A stretch of DNA of 64,000 nucleotides from contig NZ_JABRWO010000010.1 of NCBI RefSeq assembly GCF_013618625.1, positions 124,001-188,000 of the forward strand, written 5' to 3'. The number at the start of each line of letters is the position of its first letter. Position 1 is the stretch's first letter. Both the position numbers and the translations under genes were made by a program. The notes under the pieces are model-generated. The model was given only the letters and a program-made list of their open reading frames with translations, had not been told where the DNA came from and made no database searches. This document shows, piece after piece, positions 18,429 through 27,384 of the stretch. The DNA is from Bremerella alba. GTDB taxonomy: Bacteria; Planctomycetota; Planctomycetia; Pirellulales; Pirellulaceae.

Positions 18429-20051
18429 CTATCGCATCCAAGTTGGCATCTCGCCGGCGGCGGGAAGTTCGATCACTTTGCTGGAAGTGATGTGATCGCT
18501 GGACATGACTTCCTTGACGGCTGCTTCGCTTGGGAGACCGTCCAGGTTCAGAACACCAACCGCACTACCTGGCATGGTGCTTGATCGACCGACCGCCATT
18601 TGGGCGATATTGATCTTGTGGTTACCAAAGATCGTTCCCACCTTGCCGATGATGCCCGGCACATCGTTGTGAGCAAAGACGAACAGCGTGCCATCAAGAT
18701 AGGCTTCCAGACGTTGGCCGTCCAGCAAGATTAAACGAGGCATGTTGCTACCAAACAGCGTGCCGCCAACCTGATGCGACTTGCCCCCTTCTTCAATCGC
18801 AGCGGTAATGCTGCTCGAGAAACTGCCCATGTCGGTGCTTGTTTCGGTCGAGAGGTCTACGCCTCGGTCGAGAAGCAGCATTTCCGAATTGATAATATTC
18901 GGCTCGTCTTCCAATGCCTTGGCCAGGAAGCCGGCACAAAATGCCGAGGTCAACAGCTTCGTGTTCTTGCCGCTGACTTCGCCACGGTAGGTCAGCTTGA
19001 CCGATTTCACGCCACCGGAATGAACTTGTGCCGCAACCAACCCCAGTCGATAAGCCACGTCTAGGTAGCCACGAACGCTTTCCAGAGTTTTGGGATCCAG
19101 CGGAGCCACATTGACCGCATGGCGAATCTCGCCGGTCGTCAGGTAATTGACGACCAATTGAACGGCTTCGACTGCGACCTGTGTTTGGGCTTCTTCGGTG
19201 CTCGCACCCAGGTGAGGCGTGCAGACAACGTTTTCCATGCCAAACAGTGGGCTGTCGGTGCATGGCTCTTCGGCGTAAACGTCCAAAGCAACACCGCCGA
19301 GGTGGCCTGACTTGAGGCCTTCGACTAGTGCTTCTTCGTTGTAGATACCGCCGCGAGCACAGTTGATCAGGCGAGCACCCGGCTTCAAGGTCTTGATCGA
19401 CTCGGCGTTGATCATATCCTTGGTTTCCGGTGTCAGTGGGGTGTGCACCGTCAGGTAATCAATGTGTGGAAGCATTTCCGGAACCGTGTCGGAAAGCTCA
19501 ATGCCAAGTTCGGCTGCACGTTCTGGGCTGACGAATGGATCGTAGGCGATCACACGCATCTCGAAAGCCAAAGCACGCTTGGCGACTTCCATCCCGATGC
19601 GGCCGAGACCAACCACACCTAGGGTCTTGTCGGCCAACTGCGCGCCCATGTACTTCTTGCGATCCCAGCGTCCCTCTACCAAACTTTGGCTTGCCGCTGG
19701 CACGTTTCGCGAAAGAGCCATCATTAAGCAAAATGCATGTTCGGCGGTGCTGATGGTGTTGCCCGTGGGGGTATTCATCACCACGATGCCATGTCGAGCC
19801 GCTGATTTGGAGTCGATGTTATCGGTACCCACACCCGCTCTGGCAATCACCTTCAAGTTGGCGTTGCCTTCAAGAGACTCGGCGGTAATTTTCACACCGC
19901 TGCGGCAGATAGCCCCATCAAACTCGTTGAGGGCACTTCGTAGTTCTTCACCTTTAAGACCGGTGCGAACTTCGTATTCAATCCCAGGCGACTGATCCAA
20001 TAGGTCCAGGCCTTCCTGAGCGAGCGTATCCAAAACAATGACTTTAGGCAT
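18429..20051 (-). CDS. serA: D-3-phosphoglycerate dehydrogenase
   Basis: Oxidises 3-phosphoglycerate to 3-phosphohydroxypyruvate, the first step of serine synthesis. 540 residues, the long type: catalytic/NAD domains with VGLGRIGMEVAKRA (NAD-binding glycines), GARLINCARGGI, the active-site His in VCTPHLGASTEEAQ, then the ASB insert (about 315-450) and a C-terminal ACT domain with DVPGIIGKVG and NIAQMAVGR. The ACT domain usually senses serine. It lies 54 bases after the serC stop on the same strand, so the two form an operon for the first two steps of serine synthesis. Confidence 0.96.
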   Translation of the reverse strand: MPKVIVLDTLAQEGLDLLDQSPGIEYEVRTGLKGEELRSALNEFDGAICRSGVKITAESLEGNANLKVIARAGVGTDNIDSKSAARHGIVVMNTPTGNTISTAEHAFCLMMALSRNVPAASQSLVEGRWDRKKYMGAQLADKTLGVVGLGRIGMEVAKRALAFEMRVIAYDPFVSPERAAELGIELSDTVPEMLPHIDYLTVHTPLTPETKDMINAESIKTLKPGARLINCARGGIYNEEALVEGLKSGHLGGVALDVYAEEPCTDSPLFGMENVVCTPHLGASTEEAQTQVAVEAVQLVVNYLTTGEIRHAVNVAPLDPKTLESVRGYLDVAYRLGLVAAQVHSGGVKSVKLTYRGEVSGKNTKLLTSAFCAGFLAKALEDEPNIINSEMLLLDRGVDLSTETSTDMGSFSSSITAAIEEGGKSHQVGGTLFGSNMPRLILLDGQRLEAYLDGTLFVFAHNDVPGIIGKVGTIFGNHKINIAQMAVGRSSTMPGSAVGVLNLDGLPSEAAVKEVMSSDHITSSKVIELPAAGEMPTWMR

Positions 20052-20105
20052 GATGCGTTTCTTTGGCTGAGGGTTTGCCAGCGAAGTTAGGGTGGTGATT
20101 GATAT

Positions 20106-21191
20106 TTACTTCTTGAAATCAAGCATGAAGTCGCGAAGCTTTTCGACGCCTTCGACAGGCATCGCGTTGTAGATTGAAGCACGGACGCCGCCAACACTGC
20201 GGTGACCACCCAATTGGGTCAGACCAAGTTCGTTGGCAGCGGCCAGGAACTTCTTGTCTGAGTCGTCATCGCCTAGTTTGAAGGTGACATTCATCTTCGA
20301 GCGAACTTCCGGCACGGCGTGCCCGAGGTAGAAGCCGCCGGACTGGTCGATTGCGTCGTACAGTAGTTGGGCCTTGGCTTGGTTATGGGCCTGAAGCTTT
20401 TCTAGGCTGCCGAATTCTTCCTGCAGCCACTTGCAGACCAAGCCCAGCAGGTAGATGCCGAACGTGGGCGGCGTGTTCCACATCGAATCGTTCTCGGCAT
20501 GATTGCGATAGACCATGTAACCCGGCAAGTCGCCGCTGGCGTGCTCCATCAGGTCTTTGCGAATGATCACGACGGTCACGCCAGCCGGGCCGGCGTTTTT
20601 CTGAGCACAGGCATAGATGATACCGTACTTCGAGACATCGACCGGGCGGCTCAGGAAGTCGGACGAAAGGTCGGCGACTAGCGGAACGTTACCCACTTCC
20701 GGAATACTTTGAAACTGTACACCTTGAATGGTTTCGTTCGAGGTGATGTGCACGTAAGCGGCGTCCGAAGTCAGTTTCAGATCGCTTTGGCTGGGCAGGT
20801 TGTTGAAGTTAATCGACTTGCCGTCCCAAGCGACGTTGGTCTTGCCTTCTTTGACGGCTTCTTCCAGGGCCTTCTTGCCCCAACTTCCGGTTAGGACATA
20901 GTCGGCCGTCTTGTCTGTGCCTTTGAGGAGGTTCAACGGAATCATTGAAAACTGCAGCCGCGATCCGCCTTGCAGCAGTAGGACTTCATGCGTGTCGGGA
21001 ATGTTTAGCAGCGAAACGAGCCGAGCCTTCGCATCCGCGTGGATATCCATATAGGTCTTACCACGGTGGCTCAGTTCCATGACGGAACTACCAACGCCTG
21101 GCAAAGCGACCAGGTCGCGCTGGGCTTCTTCAAGCACAGGAAGGGGCATTACGGCAGGACCGGCAGAGAAATTGAATACGCGTTCTGGCAT
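20106..21191 (-). CDS. serC: Phosphoserine aminotransferase
   Basis: PLP enzyme that converts 3-phosphohydroxypyruvate plus glutamate to phosphoserine; it also serves pyridoxal phosphate synthesis in some bacteria. 361 residues, the usual length. Signatures: FSAGPAVMPLPVLEEAQ at the N-terminus, LLQGGSRLQFSMIP, ADLSSDFLSRPVDVSKYG and the PLP lysine in ACAQKNAGPAGVTVV. The C-terminal GGHRSVGGVRASIYNAMP is characteristic. First gene of the serC-serA unit. Confidence 0.96.
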   Translation of the reverse strand: MPERVFNFSAGPAVMPLPVLEEAQRDLVALPGVGSSVMELSHRGKTYMDIHADAKARLVSLLNIPDTHEVLLLQGGSRLQFSMIPLNLLKGTDKTADYVLTGSWGKKALEEAVKEGKTNVAWDGKSINFNNLPSQSDLKLTSDAAYVHITSNETIQGVQFQSIPEVGNVPLVADLSSDFLSRPVDVSKYGIIYACAQKNAGPAGVTVVIIRKDLMEHASGDLPGYMVYRNHAENDSMWNTPPTFGIYLLGLVCKWLQEEFGSLEKLQAHNQAKAQLLYDAIDQSGGFYLGHAVPEVRSKMNVTFKLGDDDSDKKFLAAANELGLTQLGGHRSVGGVRASIYNAMPVEGVEKLRDFMLDFKK

Positions 21192-21480
21192 GACAGTCGG
21201 CTCAAAGGGAGATGGTCAACCGATTGGGGCCGCCTGTGTCTTTCGCAAGACATCCCAGACGGAACCGGCAGGGAGCAAGTAAACCCAGATTTTACGAGGA
21301 ATTCCCCTTCGATAGAAGCGGCCCCCGCGACACAAGGAAAGAATTGAATCTGCTGGGCGCAAATCGGCTTATAACAGAAGGATACAGATGCCCTAAAAGG
21401 GTTCAGATTCAACGAAACGCAGGGTGAAGAATGGATCGAAAATGCTCAATCCAGGGGGATTCACTGCGTTTAATCACACA

Positions 21481-22221
21481 TTAGTAGCGTTTGCGGCTGT
21501 TGGGTTGGTTGGCCAATTGCGTGCCGGAGGTCGGTGCCATGGGGACTTCACTTTGAATTCCCTGACGTTGCAAGGCAGCAATTCGAGAGCCGACGCCGGA
21601 GTCGAGGTTGTTCAACTGGTACGATCGCTGGTAGTTGGCCAGGGCCTGACCGAGTTCCCCATTCTGTTCTCGCAGGCTGCCGATTGCGGCCCAAGCACGT
21701 GAATTACTGGCATCGACAGCCAAGGCCTGGTTCAGCTGGTTCATGGCATTTTCTTTATCGCCAAATTCCTGATACAGCCGAGCCAGCTCGATTTTCGGAT
21801 CGGCCGATTGCGGTGAACGTTGTTCCCAGCGTTCCATCAGGGTGAAAGCCTTGTCGCTACGCTTCGTATCGACCAGCAGGACGGCCAAACCACGGTGGCA
21901 TTCCGTGTGGTTGGGATTCAGGTCCAGGCATTGGTTATAAAGCGCTTCGGCCTGATGCATTGTGTTTGAGTCGCCAGACTGCTTGCCCATCTGATGATAG
22001 GTAGCCGCCAGGTTGTAATAGGCATCGGGATTGGTCGGATCGTGTCCCAAAGCTTTCTGAAACTGATTCACCGCAACTTGCGGCTGACCTTCTTCCACCG
22101 CGCGTACGCCGGCCACGTTGTAACCCGAGGCGGCCATCTGGCAACCGCCACTTGCGCTGGCAAGTGATACAACGAGTGCGAAGAGAATCAGTTGTCGGCG
22201 AAGAGTCGTTTGTCGATGCAC
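21481..22221 (-). CDS. TPR-repeat lipoprotein
   Basis: 246 residues. A signal sequence ends in the lipobox ASGGC, so it should be lipid-anchored. It is followed by about five tetratricopeptide repeats from about residue 35 to 205 (for example NPDAYYNLAATYHQMGKQS and NHTECHRGLAVLLVDTKRS) and a disordered Gln/Asn/Pro-rich tail. Such proteins act as scaffolds in envelope complexes; the partner is unknown. It resembles PilF/NlpI-like TPR lipoproteins only in architecture. Monocistronic in appearance. Confidence 0.82.
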   Translation of the reverse strand: MHRQTTLRRQLILFALVVSLASASGGCQMAASGYNVAGVRAVEEGQPQVAVNQFQKALGHDPTNPDAYYNLAATYHQMGKQSGDSNTMHQAEALYNQCLDLNPNHTECHRGLAVLLVDTKRSDKAFTLMERWEQRSPQSADPKIELARLYQEFGDKENAMNQLNQALAVDASNSRAWAAIGSLREQNGELGQALANYQRSYQLNNLDSGVGSRIAALQRQGIQSEVPMAPTSGTQLANQPNSRKRY

Positions 22222-22316
22222 GTCATCAACCCCATTATCCTGTTGTCAGGCGACTTACTATCATGCGTCGGGGGAGAATAGTGGCGAATTCTTCCTTAAT
22301 CAAGATGAATTCGCTC

Positions 22317-22352
22317 AAGAAAAGCTCTCGGGAGGCCGAAAAGCCTCCCGAG
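22317..22352 (-). terminator. Rho-independent terminator of the lysine-rich protein gene
   Basis: Ten-base perfect stem CTCGGGAGGC/GCCTCCCGAG with a six-base loop; in the leftward direction it is followed by a short T tract (CTTTTCTT). Confidence 0.78.
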
Positions 22353-22390
22353 GTCGCTAGCAACGTTGGTTTGTTTCAGAAAACGGTTCG

Positions 22391-22882
22391 CTAGTCTTCA
22401 ATTGCCGGTACTTCATCCGAGAAGGCTGGCATGGGTTCTTCGACTAGGGGTTCTTCTATCGATTCAACGATCTCGCTGCCACCACGGCTATAACCCAGGT
22501 CGCGAATCACTTCCAAGATTTCGCTACAAGTTGGAAACATGCGGCCACTGGAACGCTTGTAGGCGTCCAAAGCTTGCATGAACTCGATTTCGTCGTTGGT
22601 ATAGTCTCGTTCGCAGGTCGTCGGGTCGATCTGACGACGACGGTTAACTTTCTCACGACGCTCCATCTTTGGCTCGCCTTCTTCAGGCCCCTTGGCCTCT
22701 GCGACGGGAGCTTCAGGCTTCTTTGTCTTTTCAGCAGCGGCCTTGCTGCGGCGATCGGTTCGGCGACGATCCATCACGACTTCCTGTTCTACGGTCGTGT
22801 CATTGGTCGCCTTAGTGGACTTGCCTTTGGTCGAGGTCTTAGAGGCAGTCGTCTTGCTGGTCGTCGTTTTTGCTTTGGCCAC
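22391..22882 (-). CDS. Lysine/alanine-rich conserved hypothetical protein
   Basis: 163 residues in three parts. Residues 1-35 are Lys/Thr/Ala/Ser-rich like a histone H1 tail; residues 36-85 are a charged linker containing repeated arginine motifs ([21 protein letters not shown]); residues about 86-132 look folded ([20 protein letters not shown], then [17 protein letters not shown]). An acidic tail closes it. The basic tail suggests nucleic-acid binding, which is an inference; the folded part matches no domain I can name. Start is GTG 22882, with GGAG upstream. Followed by its own terminator, so expressed alone. Confidence 0.75.
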   Translation of the reverse strand: MAKAKTTTSKTTASKTSTKGKSTKATNDTTVEQEVVMDRRRTDRRSKAAAEKTKKPEAPVAEAKGPEEGEPKMERREKVNRRRQIDPTTCERDYTNDEIEFMQALDAYKRSSGRMFPTCSEILEVIRDLGYSRGGSEIVESIEEPLVEEPMPAFSDEVPAIED

Positions 22883-23069
22883 GATGGTAAGCTCCGTTGA
22901 CTTGGATGGTTGGGGGAGATGCGTTGGTAATACTCAACTCATCGGAGTCCTATGTGGTAACTTTGCAACATTCCATAAAGCTTGCAGCTTGTGCAGGTTA
23001 TTTCGTTTAGCATGACCTATGCGACTGCGCAAAGAATGCATTCACCCCTGGGCCAAGGGGTTGGATCAA

Positions 23070-23104
23070 CAAAAAAAGCCATGCGAATGACATCGCATGG
23101 CTTT
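23070..23104 (-). terminator. Rho-independent terminator ending the ECF/DUF1559 cluster
   Basis: Twelve-base stem AAAGCCATGCGA/TCGCATGGCTTT with a six-base loop, followed leftward by seven T residues. It lies 31 bases after the small lipoprotein gene. Confidence 0.88.
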
Positions 23105-23134
23105 GCTGGATCGAATTGGAACGCAATTTTTGCC

Positions 23135-23509
23135 TTATTCTGCAGCGGGGGCGGGTTCCGGTTCTGGCTTGGCCGGCATCTCTTTCAGCGTATCCTTGGC
23201 GATCCGGGCCCGGTTTCCTGGGTTCTCGCGGATCTTTTGGAACGCTTCGGCCAAAATGTCAGCGACTTTCGGGTTTTCCTTGCGAACGCCAGCGACGACC
23301 GTGTCGAACGAGTCTGCTTCGCTCGTAACCGGTGCACCTTTGGCATAGTTTTCCAAGATGGAACGGGCGTTGTTTAATGAAGCTGAGGCCTTTAACGGAA
23401 TAATCCGTTGCTTCTGGCTCGACTGAGAGCAGCCGACAAGCGGAAGCGTGAGTAGGGAGGCAGCGACAACAATTCGCAGACAAAGCGATTCAGCAGAGAG
23501 GGTGCGCAT
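23135..23509 (-). CDS. Small lipoprotein, function unknown
   Basis: 124 residues. A signal sequence with lipobox LPLVGC is followed by about 75 residues of helical, mildly charged sequence (SLNNARSILENYAKG, FQKIRENPGNRARIAKDTL) and a Pro/Glu/Ala tail. No family recognised. It follows the DUF1559 gene by 67 bases on the same strand and precedes a strong terminator, so it probably belongs to the same transcript. In planctomycetes small lipoproteins of this kind are often found next to DUF1559 genes, which suggests an envelope role. Confidence 0.75.
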   Translation of the reverse strand: MRTLSAESLCLRIVVAASLLTLPLVGCSQSSQKQRIIPLKASASLNNARSILENYAKGAPVTSEADSFDTVVAGVRKENPKVADILAEAFQKIRENPGNRARIAKDTLKEMPAKPEPEPAPAAE

Positions 23510-23576
23510 ATCTAGTTTCCAACAGCGTGAACGTTCTTTAGGGCAACAGTAATTGAGTCGAAGGCCGTGTGAAGAC

Positions 23577-24623
23577 CTACGGCAGAGTCACGACCTCTCC
23601 GTCGCGTGCGTTCCCCATTCGCTGCCACGTAAGCAGGTCGACCGTCTCTGCAACAAAGCGAACTGAACCGTCACCCATAGCGGCATTCACGCCGCCGGGA
23701 TGCATACTGCGGGCACCGATGAACCCCACTCCCCAGTCGTGAGCTCCACCAGGGCAGCAGCTTCCGCCAGACGATGGATAACGCCAGTTTGGAGGGGTCG
23801 CCGTATTCAGGATCGACTGGCCATGTGAATACCACGCCCATAGAGTGCCATTGTTACTACGTTCGCCCGAGGCACCACTTTCGACTTGCAAGCCAATTGC
23901 GTCAATTTCGGCCTGGGTTGGGAAGTTCTTATTGGCGATGTTGTCGTACGGAGCGTTGTCTCCCGTATAGAGAATGTCAAACGGGTAGCGAGGTGTCCCA
24001 TCGTTTCCGTCGCCAGAGAGAAATTCCGAAATGAAAACGGTGTTAGACAAACCGTCGGTCGTATCCGACATCCTGGTTTCGTCCTTGGTTGTAATCATGC
24101 CGTTGCAATTGCTCTTAGTGCACGCGTGGGCGGTGTGCGGCGAACTGCCTGAGCTCCAACCGTAATTAGAACCAGGGCCGCCCCAACTGATTGCTTCTGC
24201 GTCGGGAGCTGGCGGTGAAGAAGGGCATATGAATGCTGCCAACGAGACGTTCATGGGGTTATCGCGGTTATATTCCCAAGTATTATCCAAGTCGAACTGG
24301 TCGTAGAGATTATCTTGTTCGATGAATGGCAACAGTTTGTAGTTGGCACTAAAAAGATGCCAGCCTTCCCAGGTATTGGGGTTCCCGGCGTTTTTGCCGT
24401 AGATGTTTTTGGGGAACGCGTTATTGGTGTCGTGAAAATTATGCATCGCCAGGGCGAGTTGCTTAAGGTGGTTCAAGCATTGGCCTCGACGAGCTGCTTC
24501 GCGTGCTTGCTGGACCGCCGGCAGCAGTAGAGCAATCAGAACACCAATAATGGCGATTACTACTAAGAGTTCAACAAGAGTGAAAGCAGAGTGGGTTCGG
24601 GGGCGCACGTTGTAAGGATGCAT
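23577..24623 (-). CDS. DUF1559 prepilin-like protein (type II pseudopilin N-terminus)
   Basis: 348 residues. The N-terminus has the prepilin signal SAFTLVELLVVIAIIGVLIA, cleaved by prepilin peptidase before Phe, then LLLPAVQQAREAARRGQC, which is the hallmark of the planctomycete DUF1559 family. The C-terminus carries the MGDGSVRFV motif (H-x9-DG tail). These are very numerous secreted, surface-associated proteins in planctomycetes; their exact task is unknown. I start at ATG 24623, where GAAAGAG lies upstream and the prepilin signal begins within 13 residues; the frame is open for another 94 codons upstream, but that part is not protein-like. Confidence 0.9.
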   Translation of the reverse strand: MHPYNVRPRTHSAFTLVELLVVIAIIGVLIALLLPAVQQAREAARRGQCLNHLKQLALAMHNFHDTNNAFPKNIYGKNAGNPNTWEGWHLFSANYKLLPFIEQDNLYDQFDLDNTWEYNRDNPMNVSLAAFICPSSPPAPDAEAISWGGPGSNYGWSSGSSPHTAHACTKSNCNGMITTKDETRMSDTTDGLSNTVFISEFLSGDGNDGTPRYPFDILYTGDNAPYDNIANKNFPTQAEIDAIGLQVESGASGERSNNGTLWAWYSHGQSILNTATPPNWRYPSSGGSCCPGGAHDWGVGFIGARSMHPGGVNAAMGDGSVRFVAETVDLLTWQRMGNARDGEVVTLP

Positions 24624-24747
24624 GGGGATCTCTTTCGGCAGAATTATGCCAATAAGCCAAGAATGAGAACAGGGCAGGGGATAATTCAATAATAATTCAT
24701 AAATCGAGCTAGAGGTACCCCTTGTTAAAGGGATTCCGCCGTTATGT

Positions 24748-25488
24748 TTAGCTAACGACGGGATTTTGCTCAGAGTTGGGCTTGAGAGGGCTCGACTCTT
24801 GATCTGGAGTCGAGGAAGCCGGTTGGACGGCTGATTCCTGCAGGACGGAGAAAGCACTCCCGAGCGATCGCGTTCCGGGGAGGAAGCCACGCGTGAGTGT
24901 GTCAATCAGAGGAGCCGCGTCTTGGTAGGCGGCGAACTGGTCATCAATAGGGTTCAGATCGGTGGCAACCTGATTGATCGACTTGAGGGCCGAGTCGGTA
25001 CGGCTGACCATGCTTCGGGCTAGGGGTTCGATCGACGCGGCAGCAAATCGTGTGAAGCCTGGCTCTCGCGAAGCAATTCGAGTCGCTGGAGAAAGCTGGG
25101 GTAGGGGACTTGGCTGAACTTCGGCCGACTGCACAACGGTTACCTGCGACGACGTGGAGGGGGAGGTAGCCGATTCGGTTTGAGAAAACATGCCTGGTGC
25201 CGTGGCAATCACCGTCAGGCACAAGGCCAAGCCCATCGCGAGCGCCGGTAAAGAAACCTCTTTCCACATGCTGCCGTTTGCCTTAGCGGCGGGTGATACC
25301 ATGGTGGACGATGCGTCCCCAGGTAAAGCACATTGAAGCCCAGCGAAAAGTGCCTGGTAAGTGAACAAGAGTTCTTCACACTCAGCTCGGTCGGCTTCGC
25401 ACACAAGCGGAATCAACGTTTCCACCTCGTCGAGGCGACCTTCGTCGAGCCATTCTTGCAGCGTGTTTTCAAACTCTTCAAACTTCAC
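24748..25488 (-). CDS. Probable membrane-anchored anti-sigma factor of the adjacent ECF sigma
   Basis: About 246 residues. The cytoplasmic N-terminal part (FEEFENTLQEWLDEGRLDE, then a Cys-containing helix VCEADRAECEELLF) precedes one membrane helix (LPALAMGLALCLTVIATA) and a Ser/Pro/Gln-rich extracytoplasmic part. This layout and its place directly after an ECF sigma gene fit an anti-sigma factor, though no zinc HxxxCxxC motif is present. Start is GTG 25488, eleven bases beyond the sigma stop, with AGGAA (partly in the stop codon) as ribosome site. Function is inferred from position and topology. Confidence 0.72.
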   Translation of the reverse strand: MKFEEFENTLQEWLDEGRLDEVETLIPLVCEADRAECEELLFTYQALFAGLQCALPGDASSTMVSPAAKANGSMWKEVSLPALAMGLALCLTVIATAPGMFSQTESATSPSTSSQVTVVQSAEVQPSPLPQLSPATRIASREPGFTRFAAASIEPLARSMVSRTDSALKSINQVATDLNPIDDQFAAYQDAAPLIDTLTRGFLPGTRSLGSAFSVLQESAVQPASSTPDQESSPLKPNSEQNPVVS

Positions 25489-25498
25489 GAATCGGTTC

Positions 25499-26107
25499 CT
25501 ACTCGGTTGCTCTGGCGAGTTGGCTCGCACGGTATTCCTGGGTCACACCACGACTTGCAAGTCGTTGGACCAATTCTCGTCGGGCCCGATGGACCCACGT
25601 CTTCACGGTCCCTAACGGGCAATCCATCTGCTGGGCGATCTCACTATAGGTCAGTTGATGATCGTGAAACAAAAGAAACGCCCTGCGGTATTCTTCTCGA
25701 ACATGAGATAGGGCTAATTTAACTTCTTCGGCTAATAGTTCGCCCCGGTGGTCGGTTGCTCGGTGGTCTTCTACGTGATCCTGCGTTTCACAGGCGATCG
25801 GCCGACGGCTTCTTTGCGCCAAATGGGTCCGGCAGCGGTTGCCGGCGATGGTCATAATCCAAGGTTCAATCGGACGATCTCGGTCCCATCGGTGGAGATT
25901 ACGGAACACGCGCAGGAAGGTCTCCTGGGCCATGTCCTCGGCCTCATGGTGCTCCCCCACCATGCGATAGCACAATAGGTATACCTGATTTCGAAATCGA
26001 CGTACGAACTCAGAGACGGCGCTCTGGTCCCCATCCATGCATTGGTCGACTAGCAGGCTGAAATTTGTCAAATGACCGCTCCTGGACTGATCACATCCAC
26101 TCTGCAT
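25499..26107 (-). CDS. ECF-family RNA polymerase sigma factor
   Basis: About 202 residues. Region 2 covers about residues 25-95 (FRNQVYLLCYRMVGEHHEAEDMAQETFLRVF), with the core-binding DMAQETF motif, and region 4 about 125-180 (FHDHQLTYSEIAQQMDCPLG, then TVKTWVHRARREL) for -35 recognition. The linker is long and charged. It should direct transcription of its own cluster in response to an envelope signal. ATG 26107 is chosen; GTG 26119 is also possible, and neither has a clear ribosome site. It begins a four-gene unit: sigma, anti-sigma, DUF1559, lipoprotein. Confidence 0.9.
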   Translation of the reverse strand: MQSGCDQSRSGHLTNFSLLVDQCMDGDQSAVSEFVRRFRNQVYLLCYRMVGEHHEAEDMAQETFLRVFRNLHRWDRDRPIEPWIMTIAGNRCRTHLAQRSRRPIACETQDHVEDHRATDHRGELLAEEVKLALSHVREEYRRAFLLFHDHQLTYSEIAQQMDCPLGTVKTWVHRARRELVQRLASRGVTQEYRASQLARATE

Positions 26108-26249
26108 GTTTATACCCACGACTGGAATAGACGGTTTCGCGGAATTAGAGAAAGTGAGCGAAATTGATCAGTTATTCCTAGGTTAGCGAGTATTCTTGGA
26201 GTCTGCGAGCGAGAAATAGCCGTTTTGCCGGTCCAGCGGGGAGGATCCA

Positions 26250-26282
26250 TAAAAAAAAGCCACTCATTACTGAGTGGCTTAA
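26250..26282 (-). terminator. Rho-independent terminator of the FHA protein gene
   Basis: Ten-base stem AAGCCACTCA/TGAGTGGCTT with a four-base loop, followed leftward by a run of eight T residues. Confidence 0.88.
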
Positions 26283-26324
26283 GTGGTTTGAAACGAAGCG
26301 TTTATGTTGCGACAAACCGAGGCC

Positions 26325-27011
26325 TTAGCGGCGGTTGTCCATCAGTTTACGAATAGCATCATTGGCCGCGGCCTGACTATCCTTTGAGTTGGCATTTTCG
26401 ACATGGGGCAATTTGCCGTAGGCCTTTTTCTTAGACCCGAACATGCCCAGAAGACCTGACTTGGTCTTGTCATCCTTTGCGTCACCGGCAGCTGCTTCTT
26501 CCTCTTCCAACTCACGGAGCTCGTCGAGGGAAACCGTACGCGTTTCGTCCACACGGAATTGACGCGTTTCCGGATTCTCCATCCGCATCTGACGTTCTTC
26601 TTCGTCCGCTTCTTCGAGCCAACTTGCGACATCGTTGCCGAGGCCGCTCGCTTCTGCCACGCGACTGGCAGCTTCTTTCACACTGCTAACCTTCGAGCGT
26701 TTGGCCGCACCCAGGGTGTGGTCAATCAGAATCAGGAAATCGAGCGGGCCTACGCGTAGCTCGTCTCCCATTTTCAGCTCGATGGTACCCTCGACGCGTT
26801 CGCCATTAACGAGCGTTCCATTTTTGCTTCCGAAGTCTTCCAGAAACAGCTTGGAATCACGTACTGCGAGTGCGCAGTGCTTGCGACTAACCATGTCGCT
26901 TTTGGGCTTAAGGTGACATCCATCACCTCGACCGATGACGAAGTTATCGACGGGGAGTTTGAACTCCTTGCCGGCACTTGGTCCTCGGATTACTTGTAGC
27001 ATGACTTGCAT
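26325..27011 (-). CDS. FHA-domain protein
   Basis: About 228 residues. Residues about 1-95 are a forkhead-associated phosphothreonine-binding domain: IGRGDGCHLKPKSDMVSRKH with the conserved Gly-Arg and Ser-Arg-His, then FGSKNGTLVNG. The remainder is a charged region with acidic stretches (LDELRELEEEE) and a basic Gly/Lys part ending in MDNRR. It should recruit a Thr-phosphorylated partner, so Ser/Thr kinase signalling is implied; the partner is unknown and no kinase is in the window. Start is ATG 27011, with AGGAAGG eight bases upstream. Confidence 0.85.
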   Translation of the reverse strand: MQVMLQVIRGPSAGKEFKLPVDNFVIGRGDGCHLKPKSDMVSRKHCALAVRDSKLFLEDFGSKNGTLVNGERVEGTIELKMGDELRVGPLDFLILIDHTLGAAKRSKVSSVKEAASRVAEASGLGNDVASWLEEADEEERQMRMENPETRQFRVDETRTVSLDELRELEEEEAAAGDAKDDKTKSGLLGMFGSKKKAYGKLPHVENANSKDSQAAANDAIRKLMDNRR

Positions 27012-27384
27012 ATTTAAATCCTTCCTGTGCAACGGCTAATCCCACCTTTGAGAAACTCAAAATAATGGCGGTTTAAAGGATTGATCTGGGATCCACCGAA
27101 GTCGACCGAAGGGCCTGTCTGTTCCGATGCAATCAGCGCGCCGAGAGTGAAGATAAACGGGAATAAATCGGCATGCTGACCATTACAGAAAAGTCCCATT
27201 AAAATAACGGTTTCAAACGCATTTGCAAATGGTTTCTTTGGGGGTGCGGTAACCCACGCGAGGCGTCCTTTTGGGCGTCTGGCGAGCGTTAACCCTAAAA
27301 CTTATATCGGCAATCTAGCCTTCTTCCTTAACTAAGCATATGCCGCCGCTAAACCCAGGTCAATGGAATTGATATTGTTATTGG
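27012..27384. other. Non-coding region upstream of the FHA gene
   Basis: 373 bases with no plausible coding frame. Near 27207-27232, on the minus strand, TTGCAA and TATTTT stand 16 bases apart and could form a promoter for the FHA gene with a long leader. I see no terminator after the lipoate ligase gene and no repeat. Confidence 0.4.

Noticed and set aside
24624-24905. N-terminal extension of the DUF1559 protein
   Set aside because: The prepilin signal must be near the N-terminus; the upstream part is Ser/Arg-rich noise and overlaps the anti-sigma gene.
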